From Coriobacteriia bacterium (GTDB taxonomy: Bacteria > Actinomycetota > Coriobacteriia > Anaerosomatales > Anaerosomataceae): a stretch of DNA of 64,000 nucleotides. Each line of letters begins with the position of its first letter. The first letter of the stretch is position 1. The notes under the pieces were generated by a model. The model did not search any database. It worked only from the letters and a program-made list of their open reading frames with translations, and was not told the DNA's origin. Location: contig JAUSOQ010000066.1 of NCBI GenBank assembly GCA_030655755.1, forward strand, positions 1 through 64,000. The letters run 5' to 3'. Below, in pieces: positions 1 to 8,166 of this stretch. Made by a program: the position numbers and the translations under genes.

Positions 1-42
1 TACGACCTGTTCGGTCTGGATGCCTACGCCCCGTCCCGCTGA
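1..42 (+). CDS. C-terminal end of an unidentified protein
   Basis: The first 42 bases read as 13 codons followed by TGA in frame 1, ending in ...AYAPSR. This is probably the tail of a gene that begins left of the window. The fragment is too short to identify. Support comes from the open frame up to the window edge and from the strong terminator hairpin about 120 bases downstream. The frame could also be open by chance. Confidence 0.35.
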   Translation, partial: YDLFGLDAYAPSR

Positions 43-160
43 AAGGCCGTGTTTAGGTAATACACGCGGCGGACTCTCGCACCACCACTGACCTGCTCAT
101 TTCCGCGCTCAAGAGAGCAGAGCCAGGAAAGTCGGGCTAGGCAACGGCTCGCCCCTTACA

Positions 161-196
161 GAAGAAGGCCCGTCGCGAATGCGACGGGCCTTCTTC
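161..196. terminator. Bidirectional intrinsic terminator
   Basis: There is a perfect 16-base inverted repeat, GAAGAAGGCCCGTCGC, with a GAAT loop. The A-rich left arm and T-rich right arm give a terminator shape in both directions. It lies between the gene that ends at position 42 on the plus strand and the minus-strand gene that ends at 209, so it can serve both. Confidence 0.85.
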
Positions 197-208
197 ACAT
201 CGCGACTC

Positions 209-1300
209 CTATTCCGGGTTCGCCACGTCATCGCCGAGCGGGTTGTCCGAACAGCGGAGGATCCGATACCGCACCTCGATGTCGCCGGGCGTCTGTTCCT
301 CCTCGGCACGTTGGACCGTGACCAGGACGGACCGCTGCCCACCGCTGTCCAGCGTCTCGACCACATACCACTCATTCGGCGGCACTCCGAGACTGAACTC
401 CCACGACTCCAACCCGTCCTCGCGGCGATCGGCAACAAACGCTTCGAGGTCAAAGGCGGCACCCTCAGCCACGTAGTCGTCTGCTGCAGCCGCATCACCT
501 GCCAAGACGGCGTCGTAGAAGGCCTCGATAACCGCCTGAGAATCTTCGTGTTCTACCTCGGCCCGACTCGCCGGCAACATCGGATTGAACGGCTGCAAGA
601 ACGAGCCCACCGTCATCGCCCCCAGCTCTATCATCATAAGTATCGCAATCATCGCCAGCGGAATGATCGGTGCAGCGAGGTACCACTTGGCGCGGGCGGT
701 GATCTTTGCCGGTTCTCCTTCAGCGATATCGCTCGTGCGCATCACACGCACACCATCAGGAGTCAGGACCCTTGAGATCCCGGCCATGCGCATGCCCACA
801 CTCACGCTTCTAGAGCGTCGCAGCTGTATCCAGTAGAAGAACGCCCATGCCGCGCCGACCAGCAGGGCGAGGATCGCCCATCCCACTCCAGTCGTCATCG
901 ATACATACTCGGGCATCGCAGCAAGCTGTGCCCGTACTTCGTCGGTCATCCAGTAGCGCTCCTGGACCGCTCCGAGGACGAAGAACCACGCGGGGTTGAG
1001 TAGAAGAAGTGCGCCTCCTACCACGACATCCGCACACCATGCGGCGATCCTCCTGCCCACCGAGGCGTCTGGGACCGGCATACCCCCCTCGGGTCGAGTC
1101 CTCCGCTGTATGCTCTCCCGAGCCACCTGACTTGCTGGTCCCAGCCCGGCAATCGCCTGCTCGGGTGAGTCGCCTTCGGCGATGCGGTCGGTCAAATGTG
1201 AGCGGATCTCCTCCGCCACATCGTCGACATCGGGCCTCGGCACTCCGGTTAGCCCCTTGCGCAACTCCCGCACGTACCAATCGAGTGCTTCCCTCGTCAC
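209..1300 (-). CDS. HAAS-domain / RDD-family membrane protein
   Basis: A 363-residue membrane protein of unknown role. Residues 1-60 resemble the HAAS helical domain, common in proteins encoded next to PadR regulators. Residues 80-235 hold about four hydrophobic segments in an RDD-like arrangement. The C-terminal 110 residues are hydrophilic and resemble an NTF2-like extracytoplasmic domain. The GTG start at 1300 is preceded by GGGGGAG. The gene is the last of a three-gene unit after the PadR regulator and a small membrane protein. In known HAAS/PadR pairs the membrane protein is under PadR control and tied to envelope stress or membrane composition; that role is inferred here. Confidence 0.75.
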   Translation of the reverse strand: MTREALDWYVRELRKGLTGVPRPDVDDVAEEIRSHLTDRIAEGDSPEQAIAGLGPASQVARESIQRRTRPEGGMPVPDASVGRRIAAWCADVVVGGALLLLNPAWFFVLGAVQERYWMTDEVRAQLAAMPEYVSMTTGVGWAILALLVGAAWAFFYWIQLRRSRSVSVGMRMAGISRVLTPDGVRVMRTSDIAEGEPAKITARAKWYLAAPIIPLAMIAILMMIELGAMTVGSFLQPFNPMLPASRAEVEHEDSQAVIEAFYDAVLAGDAAAADDYVAEGAAFDLEAFVADRREDGLESWEFSLGVPPNEWYVVETLDSGGQRSVLVTVQRAEEEQTPGDIEVRYRILRCSDNPLGDDVANPE

Positions 1301-1325
1301 GCTAATCTCCCCCGTTTCTCGCTCA

Positions 1326-1709
1326 TCACTCGAACACGAGAAGCGATCCGACGAGTCGACCGCTCATGAATAAACCGCGTACTTCGCCGAACTCGGTGTT
1401 CTGCCAGACACACACGGCTGCGTCCGGAACATCATTGCGCGAGAACCCGGGGGCCTCGTAGGACACCGGACCCAGCGCCGCAACGACGTCGGCATACGGC
1501 GTATCGGGCTGCACGACGTCAGTCTCTACCGTCGTCGCCGCAGCGCACTGGGAGTTCCACATCACCAGCGTCCATGCGTATGGCAACCAGATAGCTACGC
1601 TCAGCAGGAGCACCGTGACCAGCCCCATGCCGATCGCCAGCCGCACCCACTTGCGGTTGTCACGTCGGGCGCGTTCTGTGGTCCACGTCCCCGATCGTGT
1701 CTCTTCCAT
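1326..1709 (-). CDS. Small single-pass membrane protein
   Basis: A 127-residue protein that I do not recognise. It has a basic N-terminus, one transmembrane helix at about residues 24-48, and an extracytoplasmic domain of about 80 residues with two cysteines (SQCAAATT and AVCVWQ). These could form a disulfide. The ATG at 1709 was chosen because GGGGAG, overlapping the padR stop codon, sits just upstream; the frame is open further upstream, but only across padR. It lies between padR and the HAAS-RDD gene with short gaps, so the three are probably co-transcribed. Confidence 0.75.
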   Translation of the reverse strand: MEETRSGTWTTERARRDNRKWVRLAIGMGLVTVLLLSVAIWLPYAWTLVMWNSQCAAATTVETDVVQPDTPYADVVAALGPVSYEAPGFSRNDVPDAAVCVWQNTEFGEVRGLFMSGRLVGSLLVFE

Positions 1710-1714
1710 TCTGC

Positions 1715-2050
1715 TCACTCCCCCTCGAGTGATCTGACTGCCGAGTCGATCCGCTTCCACTCTTCCAGCGACCGCGCAAGGAACGCCGCCCCCGCCACAG
1801 TGACCGAGTAGTACTTGCGTGCGTTTCCGTCGGCAGGCTGCTGCCACTCGCTGACGAGCAGCCCGTCCACTTCGAGGCGACGGAGCACGGGGTAGACCGT
1901 ACCCTCACCCGCCACGAACTCGCCGAGCTCCTCGAGACGCTTCACGATGGCGTAGCCGTAGAGGGGCTCGGTAGATAGCACCTGCAACACGAGCATCTGG
2001 ATAACGCCCTTGCGCAGCTGGGCGCTGTAGCTGCCGAAGTCCCCTCCCAT
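1715..2050 (-). CDS. PadR-family transcriptional regulator
   Basis: A 111-residue winged-helix regulator. The N-terminal half matches the PadR pattern (LRKGVIQMLVLQVL, then PLYGYAIVKRLEE, then GTVYPVLRRLEVDGLL). The C-terminal part has the typical RKYYSVT wing and a short dimer helix. PadR proteins are usually local repressors that sense phenolics, drugs or envelope signals. As first gene of a unit with two membrane proteins it probably controls its own operon. The inverted repeat in the promoter region upstream is a candidate operator. Confidence 0.93.
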   Translation of the reverse strand: MGGDFGSYSAQLRKGVIQMLVLQVLSTEPLYGYAIVKRLEELGEFVAGEGTVYPVLRRLEVDGLLVSEWQQPADGNARKYYSVTVAGAAFLARSLEEWKRIDSAVRSLEGE

Positions 2051-2097
2051 GGCTCCCCCCCTCGGGCCTCTTGCTGTCGTGAGTACTGTGCGTTGCT

Positions 2098-2122
2098 AGG
2101 TACCTCGTATTGTATAGTACCC
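2098..2122. promoter_or_regulatory. Candidate promoter/operator for the padR operon
   Basis: Upstream of padR, GGTAC and GTACC arms at 2099-2121 flank an AT-rich core. On the minus strand the core contains TATACAAT, which would serve as a -10 box. Overlap of an inverted repeat with a -10 element is the usual layout for an autorepressing PadR. The binding itself is inferred. Confidence 0.45.
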
Positions 2123-2232
2123 TACTTCCGGCATGTCAAGCCTAACTCCTCACCACTTTCTGGCGTTGCCCGTACACCGGCACGAGCCTAGCATCGTAGA
2201 CTGATACCAAGGGTATGTTCGGGGGAGCGCAT

Positions 2233-2667
2233 ATGCAGGAATCAAGACCACTGGGCGACGGTGACCGCCCGTCTGGGCTGGGTAGCGCTGGCAACCTCGC
2301 CCGCACTCTGATCATCGGGTGGGCGGCCGTGGGTGCATTGGCGCTAGCAACGTGGTTTGCCGATCCCAACTTTCAGCATGTGCTCATGTTCGCCTCGGGC
2401 GGACTGTGGGGACTGGGAGTCGTGTTCGTGTTCGCGCGCTCTCGGAAAGACACCGGGCGACACACCCCCGTGTGGGTCTTTGTACTCGCCGGTGTTCCCC
2501 TAGTGGCCTTCCTGGCGTTGTGTATCGCTCTGACCTGGGAGGTACTGTCGCCTATGGCGGTACCCCTCTCGACACCGTTCCGTCTGTTCGAGCTGTGGGC
2601 TGCTTTTGCACTGGGCCGACTCGGCAGCAAACGGATGGCCGAGCAAAACGCGACTGTAGTCTCGTAG
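2233..2667 (+). CDS. Small polytopic membrane protein, unknown function
   Basis: A 144-residue protein that I do not recognise. After about 25 polar residues there are three or four hydrophobic helices at roughly residues 25-42, 50-68, 80-103 and 112-130. The ATG at 2233 was chosen over an upstream in-frame ATG because GGGGGAG ends seven bases before it. It is divergent from the padR operon and convergent with tRNA-Ile. No catalytic motif is visible. Confidence 0.65.
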   Translation: MQESRPLGDGDRPSGLGSAGNLARTLIIGWAAVGALALATWFADPNFQHVLMFASGGLWGLGVVFVFARSRKDTGRHTPVWVFVLAGVPLVAFLALCIALTWEVLSPMAVPLSTPFRLFELWAAFALGRLGSKRMAEQNATVVS

Positions 2668-2694
2668 CGCACGGCAGTCCTTCGTACAAAGCAA

Positions 2695-2716
2695 AGCCCC
2701 CGGCACGCCGGAGGCT
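2695..2716 (-). terminator. Terminator of tRNA-Ile
   Basis: On the minus strand a stem (AGCCTCCGGC paired with GCCGGGGGCT, one mismatch) is followed by TTTGCTTTG, just downstream of the tRNA 3' end. It may also act on the plus strand for the membrane-protein gene. Confidence 0.7.
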
Positions 2717-2729
2717 CTCAGTGTGTGCA

Positions 2730-2806
2730 TGGTGGGCCCGGATGGACTCGAACCATCGACCTCACGGTTATCAGCCGTGCGCTCTAACCAACTGAGCTAC
2801 GGGCCC
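2730..2806 (-). tRNA. tRNA-Ile (anticodon GAT)
   Basis: The minus strand folds as a full cloverleaf. The acceptor stem is GGGCCCG paired with CGGGCCC, the D-arm is AGCTCAGTTGGTTAGAGC, the anticodon loop is CTGATAA (anticodon GAT), and the T-arm contains GGTTCGAGTCC. The 3' CCA is encoded at 2730-2732. No rRNA genes are nearby, so this is a stand-alone tRNA. Confidence 0.97.
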
Positions 2807-2865
2807 ATGCGAAATGCTCCGATACCATAGCCCAGCACCGCGAGAGCGTCAAGAAACGCGGCGCG

Positions 2866-3261
2866 CTAGAGGGAGACCGCCGACACGGACAGGTAGCGGC
2901 GGCGCGGCCCGTCGAACTCACACAGGTAGACGCCCTGCCATGGCCCAAGCATCAGGTCGCCATCGGCTACGGGGATCATCACGCTCGAACCGATGAGGCT
3001 CGCTTTCATGTGCGCATCGGAATTGCCCTCACGGTGCCGCCATGGGCCCTTCCGTGGAACCAGACTCGCAAGTCCTTCAAGCAGATCCGCGGTAACGTCA
3101 GGATCCGCATTCTCGTTGATGGTGATGCCACAGGTCGTGTGTGGACAGAAGACCAGCACCCACCCCTCGGCCACGCCCGTGGCCTGCAGCGCCTGGTGTA
3201 CTTGCTCCGTCACGTCAAGCGTCTGCTCCCGCTCGGCGGTATGCAGCTCGAACTTGATCAT
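2866..3261 (-). CDS. YjbQ/UPF0047-family protein
   Basis: A 131-residue single-domain protein of the UPF0047 (YjbQ) family. The family hallmarks are visible: VFCPHTTCGITINENADPDV near residues 38-58, then HREGNSDAHMKASL and the glycine-rich end of the fold (LMLGPWQGVYLCEFDGPR). Family members form trimers, and E. coli YjbQ has weak thiamine-phosphate synthase activity, but the true role is not settled. It is a single gene divergent from the DUF151 gene; the roughly 90 bases between them must hold both promoters. Confidence 0.92.
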   Translation of the reverse strand: MIKFELHTAEREQTLDVTEQVHQALQATGVAEGWVLVFCPHTTCGITINENADPDVTADLLEGLASLVPRKGPWRHREGNSDAHMKASLIGSSVMIPVADGDLMLGPWQGVYLCEFDGPRRRYLSVSAVSL

Positions 3262-3353
3262 GACCCCTCCTCGGAAGAAACTTCCAGCCCCTCGACAGTA
3301 TACTACCAGCCCACGGGTGGTACGGTACTACTGAGATCTCGAAAGGAGCGCGG

Positions 3354-3848
3354 GTGATCCAGGTACGTATCGTGAGCGTGAGCGCCGACGCCATCAGCGG
3401 CCAGCCGGTCGTGCTGTTGCGCCCACTGGATGATGCCAAGGCCGGAGGCGACACTCACGTGCTGCCTATTTGGATCGGCCACCCTGAGGCCACCGCGATC
3501 CTCATCGCGTTGCAAGGCGCGGAGTTTCCCCGACCGATGACACATGACCTGTTACTCAGCGCCATCAAGGCGACCGGCTTCAGCGTCACGCGCATCGAGG
3601 TCAACCGGCTCGACGGCGGTACCTACTACGCGACGATCACGTTGTACGGAGAGAATGGCGACCTTGCGATAGATGCACGCCCCTCGGACTCCCTTGCCCT
3701 CGCCGTGCGCGCGGGTTGCCCTATATACGTAGCAGAAAGCGTGCTGGCCGAGGCGAGCGTCGTCATCGAGAACGTCGATGAGGAAGAAGAGGTCGAGGAG
3801 TTTCGCAACTTCCTCGACCACGTAGACCCAAGCGACTTCATGTCCTGA
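3354..3848 (+). CDS. Bifunctional nuclease-like (DUF151) protein
   Basis: A 164-residue protein. Residues 1-130 match the DUF151/BFN domain, with LPIWIGHPEATAI and the conserved DARPSDSLALAVR segment, and the tail is acidic. Plant members were described as bifunctional nucleases; in bacteria the role is uncertain. The GTG at 3354 follows AAAGGAG by five bases. It is convergent with the ABC permease gene, with only ten bases between the stops. Confidence 0.92.
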   Translation: MIQVRIVSVSADAISGQPVVLLRPLDDAKAGGDTHVLPIWIGHPEATAILIALQGAEFPRPMTHDLLLSAIKATGFSVTRIEVNRLDGGTYYATITLYGENGDLAIDARPSDSLALAVRAGCPIYVAESVLAEASVVIENVDEEEEVEEFRNFLDHVDPSDFMS

Positions 3849-3858
3849 TGCAGCGCTC

Positions 3859-5052
3859 CTACTCGTAGCGTAGCGCTACGATCGGATCGAGCTTGCTCGC
3901 CTTGTACGCAGGGTAAACGCCGAAGAACACTCCAACGCCGAACGCGAAGAAGAACGCCATCGCCACAGCCCATAGCGTCACCTCGGAAGGAACCGGTGTG
4001 GATGCGCTCAGGGCTTCTGCGCCGCCCCATCCTATCGCGATGCCGAGCACGCCCCCCATGACGGACAGCGCCACGGCTTCGATGACGAATTGGCTCAAGA
4101 TGTCGTAGGTGCGCGCGCCAACGGCCTTACGGATGCCGATCTCGCGCGTTCGCTCCTGCACCGAGACGAGCATGATGTTCATGATCCCGATGCCGCCGAC
4201 AAGCAGCGATATCCCTGCGATCCCCGCAAGCATGTAAGTGAGTGTGCCTAGTAGATCAGAGAGGATGCCGAGCGTCTGCTCCTGGGAGAAGACCGTGATC
4301 TCGTCGCCGAAACGTGGCCTCATCACACGTAGGATATCGGCCTTCGCCCGGTCGATGCCCTCTGGGTCGGAGACCTTCACGATGATCGTCCCGATGTCAT
4401 CGACACCTAGGACCCGCTGCGCGGTGGTTACCGGCATGTACACCTGCGCGTCCTGGTCTCCGCCAAGGCCGCCACCCTGAGCCTCGTAGTGCCCGATGAC
4501 CGTGAACCGCTGACCTTGGATGGTGACCGACTTCCCTATCGGGTCTTGCCCGGGGAAGAGCTGTTTGACCACCGACGCTCCCAGCGCCACGACGCGGGAC
4601 GCGGCCTGGACCTCACTGCGGCGATAATGTCTGCCGTCTATAAGGTTGGCCGAGAACACATCGCTCCCCTTCTCGGTCGCAGCAGCGACTATGACCCGCA
4701 TACTGCGGTTACCCGATTTGATGGTCGCGCCGCCCTGGATGACGGGTACGACGGCATCGAGTCCACTCACGCGGCGCTCGATGTACTGCGCGTCATCGAT
4801 GGTGAAGCGTCGGGACGGCGGCGCCGGCTGTCCGCCGCCGGCCGCATCGTACTGTCCGGGCAACACGAAGAGCAGGTTCGAGCCCAGGCCCTCGATCGAC
4901 CCGGTGACCTCGTTTTGGACACCCGTACCGATACCGACCAGCAAGATCACTGCTGCGACGCCGATGATGACGCCGAGCATCGTGAGCAGACTGCGCGCCT
5001 TGTTGGCCGCGAGCGCGCGGAACGCGATCCTGATGCTCTCAAGGAAGTTCAT
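3859..5052 (-). CDS. MacB/FtsX-type ABC transporter permease
   Basis: A 397-residue permease. An N-terminal transmembrane helix (about 15-40) is followed by a large extracytoplasmic MacB-core domain (about 45-240). Three more helices lie in the C-terminal FtsX domain (about 275-300, 330-350, 360-385), along with the conserved VQERTREIGIRKAVGA loop. This is the standard length and layout of a MacB-type permease. The gene overlaps the ATPase gene by four bases and is the third gene of an adaptor-ATPase-permease operon. Such systems export peptides, drugs or lipids, or act as mechanotransducers; the substrate cannot be read from sequence. Confidence 0.93.
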   Translation of the reverse strand: MNFLESIRIAFRALAANKARSLLTMLGVIIGVAAVILLVGIGTGVQNEVTGSIEGLGSNLLFVLPGQYDAAGGGQPAPPSRRFTIDDAQYIERRVSGLDAVVPVIQGGATIKSGNRSMRVIVAAATEKGSDVFSANLIDGRHYRRSEVQAASRVVALGASVVKQLFPGQDPIGKSVTIQGQRFTVIGHYEAQGGGLGGDQDAQVYMPVTTAQRVLGVDDIGTIIVKVSDPEGIDRAKADILRVMRPRFGDEITVFSQEQTLGILSDLLGTLTYMLAGIAGISLLVGGIGIMNIMLVSVQERTREIGIRKAVGARTYDILSQFVIEAVALSVMGGVLGIAIGWGGAEALSASTPVPSEVTLWAVAMAFFFAFGVGVFFGVYPAYKASKLDPIVALRYE

Positions 5053-5816
5053 CCGGCGACCTCCTCGGCAGGTAGATCGCGCAGCTCGGCTGCTGCCGGG
5101 ATCCGGTCACGCACGATCTCCTCGGACTGGATACGCCCGTCTAAGATGCGCACGACTCTTTGTGAGTGGCGCGCGATGCGGTCGTCGTGCGTGACGACCA
5201 CCACGGTGATTCCTTGCGCGTTAAGCTCCTGGAGCATCGCCATGACCTCGATGCCCGAGCGAGAGTCAAGGTTCCCGGTCGGCTCATCCGCCAATACGAT
5301 GCTGGGATTGCTGACCAGCGCTCGCGCGACGGCGACCCGCTGCTGCTGACCACCTGATAGCTGACTACTGAAGTGGCCGAGACGGTCGCTGAGGCCCACG
5401 CGTTCAAGCGCGTTCTTCGCCCTGCGTGTTCGCTCGCCCGCCGACACGCCCGAGTAGATGAGGGGTAGTTCGACGTTGGCTTGAGCCGACGTCCTCGGCA
5501 AAAGATTGAAGGACTGGAACACAAAGCCGATGTAGCGGTTACGCAATTCGGCCAGCTGATTCGGTGACATCGTGCTGGCGTCTTCGCCCTCAAGGATCAC
5601 TTGGCCTTTCGTCGGCGTGTCGAGTAGCCCGACGATGTGCATGAGCGTCGACTTACCGGAGCCGGACGGCCCCATGAGCGAGACCATCTCGCCCTCACGG
5701 ACCGTGAGCGAGATGCCCCGTAAAGCATTCACCTCGATGCCCTCGAGGAAGTACGTCTTTGTGACATCGCGTGTCTCTAAGACGACACGTGGCGTAGCTG
5801 TCGATGCGTGTGACAC
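5049..5816 (-). CDS. ABC transporter ATP-binding protein (MacB/LolD type)
   Basis: A 255-residue ABC ATPase. It has Walker A GPSGSGKST (residues about 49-57), a Q-loop in FVFQSFNLL, the signature LSGGQQQRVAVARAL, Walker B VLADEPTGNLD and the H-loop histidine in VVVTHD. The sequence type is that of MacB/LolD ATPases partnering FtsX permeases. It sits between the adaptor gene (three bases upstream) and the permease gene (four-base overlap), so all three should form one complex at the membrane. Confidence 0.95.
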   Translation of the reverse strand: MSHASTATPRVVLETRDVTKTYFLEGIEVNALRGISLTVREGEMVSLMGPSGSGKSTLMHIVGLLDTPTKGQVILEGEDASTMSPNQLAELRNRYIGFVFQSFNLLPRTSAQANVELPLIYSGVSAGERTRRAKNALERVGLSDRLGHFSSQLSGGQQQRVAVARALVSNPSIVLADEPTGNLDSRSGIEVMAMLQELNAQGITVVVVTHDDRIARHSQRVVRILDGRIQSEEIVRDRIPAAAELRDLPAEEVAG

Positions 5817-5819
5817 CGA

Positions 5820-7313
5820 CTACTGCACTTTCACTGACGCGCCGTCTTCAAGATCGGTAAGACCGCTGACAGCGACGTCGTCACCTACGGCGACACCTTT
5901 AAGGATCTGCGCACGCGTGTCGGTCAGCGTACCGGTCACGACGCTCACTCGCTCGGCCTTGCCGCCACGGATGAGGAAGACATAACTCCCGTCCGCATCA
6001 TCGAGTACCGCTTCAATGGGTACGGCGATGGCGCTGTCGATCGAGCTGATCTCGATATCGACCGACCCGTTCATGCCGAGAAGCGCCTTGTCGCCCACGT
6101 CTTTCAAGCGCATGAGCACCGAGAATGCCGTCCCTCCGGTCGAGGTGAGAACAGCGGTCTTCTCGATGCGCTCGACCGTGGTCTCAAAGGTCTCTCCGGG
6201 TACTGCATCGAGTGTGACGGCGACCGACTGACCCTCCTCGACCTTCGATATGTCAGCTTCGTCGACCTGCGCACTGAAGAGCAACTGGTCAAAGTAGACG
6301 ACACTGAACGGGGGGCTTGCCGGCGAGACCGAGGAGCCCACCGTCGGCTTGCCGGAAGCGGTGCCACCGAGCGCCGAAAGACCTCCGGTGGCCGAGTTGA
6401 ACACGACCGTTCCGTCCATGGGCGCCCGGAGCTCAGCCTTACCGAGATTCTCTATCGCGAGGTCGAGGACGAGACGTGCTGTCTCGACCGCCGCGTCCGC
6501 CGCCGAACGCGCGGCACCGGTGCTGGAGGCCTTGGTAAGCTGCGACTGCTGTGCAAGCGCTGCCAGATAGCCTGCCCACGCCTGGTCTCTGGCAATCTTC
6601 GCCGCAGCTACTGCCGCATCGTTGTTCTGAGCCGCAACCAACTGCGCAAGGGTCGCCTGCGCGGACAGGAGGTCTGTGTATGCCTGATTACGCACGATGC
6701 CGAGCGCAACGAGGGCAGCCTCCGTGGTAGCGTCGCGAGGCGCGGGGTGCGCATCGATGAAGTCGTCGTAGGCCTGTACGGCAGCATCATACGTGGCTTG
6801 AGCCTGATCGATCTGCAGCTGCGCCTGATCGATGGCGGCCTGGGAGGGTACCGCACTCTTCGCGGCCTCATACTGCGCGTCAGCCGCCTCGTACGCGGCA
6901 TATGCCGCGCTCACCGCTGCGGACGCTGCGCCATTGTCGGCCGAGGACGGGGCCGTCTTGTTAACAGCATCGGCCTGCGCGAGAGCTCCTTCGTACGCCG
7001 CCTGGGCCTGGGCGACCTGCAGCTCGAGCGAAGCAGTGTCAAGAACGGCGATGAGATCGCTCTTCTTGACGACCTGGCCCTCGGTCACCACGATGCTCGC
7101 CAGCGTGCCTGCGGTGGGCGGGTAGATGTCGCCTTGTTCGTCGGCCTCGACCTTGCCGGACGCAGTGACCGTCACCGAGAGCGCGCCTTCTGTCACCTGC
7201 TCGACACTCACCTCGACTCCGCTGCTTTGACTGCCGAGTGCGACCGCCACACTGGCTCCGACGACGACAACGACGACGGCCAGAACAGCAGCGATGACCT
7301 TACCTTTGGACAC
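5820..7313 (-). CDS. HlyD/MacA-type efflux adaptor protein
   Basis: A 497-residue membrane-fusion-type adaptor. It has one N-terminal membrane anchor (about residues 5-25), a biotinyl-lipoyl-like strand region, a long alanine-rich helical hairpin (about 80-290), a second half-lipoyl segment (ELRAPMDGTVV), a beta-barrel domain and a membrane-proximal domain. The GTG at 7313 was chosen because AAGGAGG lies six bases upstream; a longer open frame begins at 7343. In an organism without an outer membrane such adaptors dock on the MacB-type permease from outside; that use is inferred from the operon. Confidence 0.9.
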   Translation of the reverse strand: MSKGKVIAAVLAVVVVVVGASVAVALGSQSSGVEVSVEQVTEGALSVTVTASGKVEADEQGDIYPPTAGTLASIVVTEGQVVKKSDLIAVLDTASLELQVAQAQAAYEGALAQADAVNKTAPSSADNGAASAAVSAAYAAYEAADAQYEAAKSAVPSQAAIDQAQLQIDQAQATYDAAVQAYDDFIDAHPAPRDATTEAALVALGIVRNQAYTDLLSAQATLAQLVAAQNNDAAVAAAKIARDQAWAGYLAALAQQSQLTKASSTGAARSAADAAVETARLVLDLAIENLGKAELRAPMDGTVVFNSATGGLSALGGTASGKPTVGSSVSPASPPFSVVYFDQLLFSAQVDEADISKVEEGQSVAVTLDAVPGETFETTVERIEKTAVLTSTGGTAFSVLMRLKDVGDKALLGMNGSVDIEISSIDSAIAVPIEAVLDDADGSYVFLIRGGKAERVSVVTGTLTDTRAQILKGVAVGDDVAVSGLTDLEDGASVKVQ

Positions 7314-7400
7314 GACGCCCTCCTTAGAGACCCGCAGACTCACTCATCCGACTTGTACCCCACGACAAGAGCCGACGGGCGGCACATACACCCTCATCTG

Positions 7401-8096
7401 TCAGCGCTCCGATCCGAACAGCAACTCGGGTAGATCTGCGATGTGGTCGATCATGAAGTCAGGACCGGCCGCCTTCAGGCGCGCTGCATCCGAGACGCCC
7501 CACGTGATGGCGACGGTCAACGCACCTGCTGCGCGTCCTGCCTCGACGTCATGCGGGCTATCGCCCACATACGCGCACTTTGCAGCAGAGATACCGAGAA
7601 GCTCAGCCGCGCGCAGCACGGGGTACGGGTCCGGCTTGTGTCGAGTCACATCATCTGCCGTCACGACCACATCGAAGTACTCACCCAGCTCGAAGAGCTC
7701 GATCCCTCGCCGGGCCATCGGGGTGCCCTTGGACGTCACGATGCCCATAGGCACTCCTCGCCGTTGGATACCCGTAAGCACCTCGACGGTTCCAGGATAG
7801 AGCTTCGCCATCTTATCGTGACAGGCGTGGTTGAAGGCGCGGTACTCGACAAGGAGCTCCTCGGCCACCTGCTCGTCATCAGTGAACTCCCGCATCTGGG
7901 CTTTGAGCGGGATGCCCACGTTGTGCATCAAGACATGATCGGGTAGCGGTCTGCCGAGAACGACCTTGGTCGTATGCCGAAACGAGGCTAGGATGTGGTC
8001 GACGGTGTCGATGAGGGTACCGTCGAGATCGAAGAGCACGGCGGCGATGCCGTCGATCCTCGCGATCACATCATCTGCAACAAGGTCACGGTTCAC
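7401..8096 (-). CDS. HAD-family phosphatase (PpaX/phosphoglycolate phosphatase-like)
   Basis: A haloacid-dehalogenase hydrolase of about 231 residues. Motif I is VLFDLDGTLIDT, motif II is IVTSKG, motif III is the lysine in RHKPDPYPV and motif IV is GDSPHDVEAG. A C1-type helical cap lies between motifs I and II. The family includes phosphoglycolate phosphatase and the pyrophosphatase PpaX; the substrate is undetermined. The start is uncertain: the frame is open into the gyrA tail, and the GTG at 8096 was chosen because it lies beyond the gyrA stop and just before the domain. No strong ribosome binding site supports any candidate. Confidence 0.88.
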   Translation of the reverse strand: MNRDLVADDVIARIDGIAAVLFDLDGTLIDTVDHILASFRHTTKVVLGRPLPDHVLMHNVGIPLKAQMREFTDDEQVAEELLVEYRAFNHACHDKMAKLYPGTVEVLTGIQRRGVPMGIVTSKGTPMARRGIELFELGEYFDVVVTADDVTRHKPDPYPVLRAAELLGISAAKCAYVGDSPHDVEAGRAAGALTVAITWGVSDAARLKAAGPDFMIDHIADLPELLFGSER

Positions 8097-8166
8097 GTCT
8101 ACGAGGATAGCGCACTCAGGCAGACCCCGGAGGGCGGCCCTTCTGCCCCGCGTAAACCGCGTGAAA

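Noticed and set aside
4489-5349. Plus-strand open frame of 286 codons
   Set aside because: It is antisense to the MacB-type permease and ATPase genes and is Arg/Asp-rich without motifs.
6600-7020. Repeated GC-rich stretches suggestive of a tandem repeat
   Set aside because: They come from alanine-rich heptads in the adaptor's helical hairpin; the bases do not repeat in fixed units, so no CRISPR or VNTR is present.
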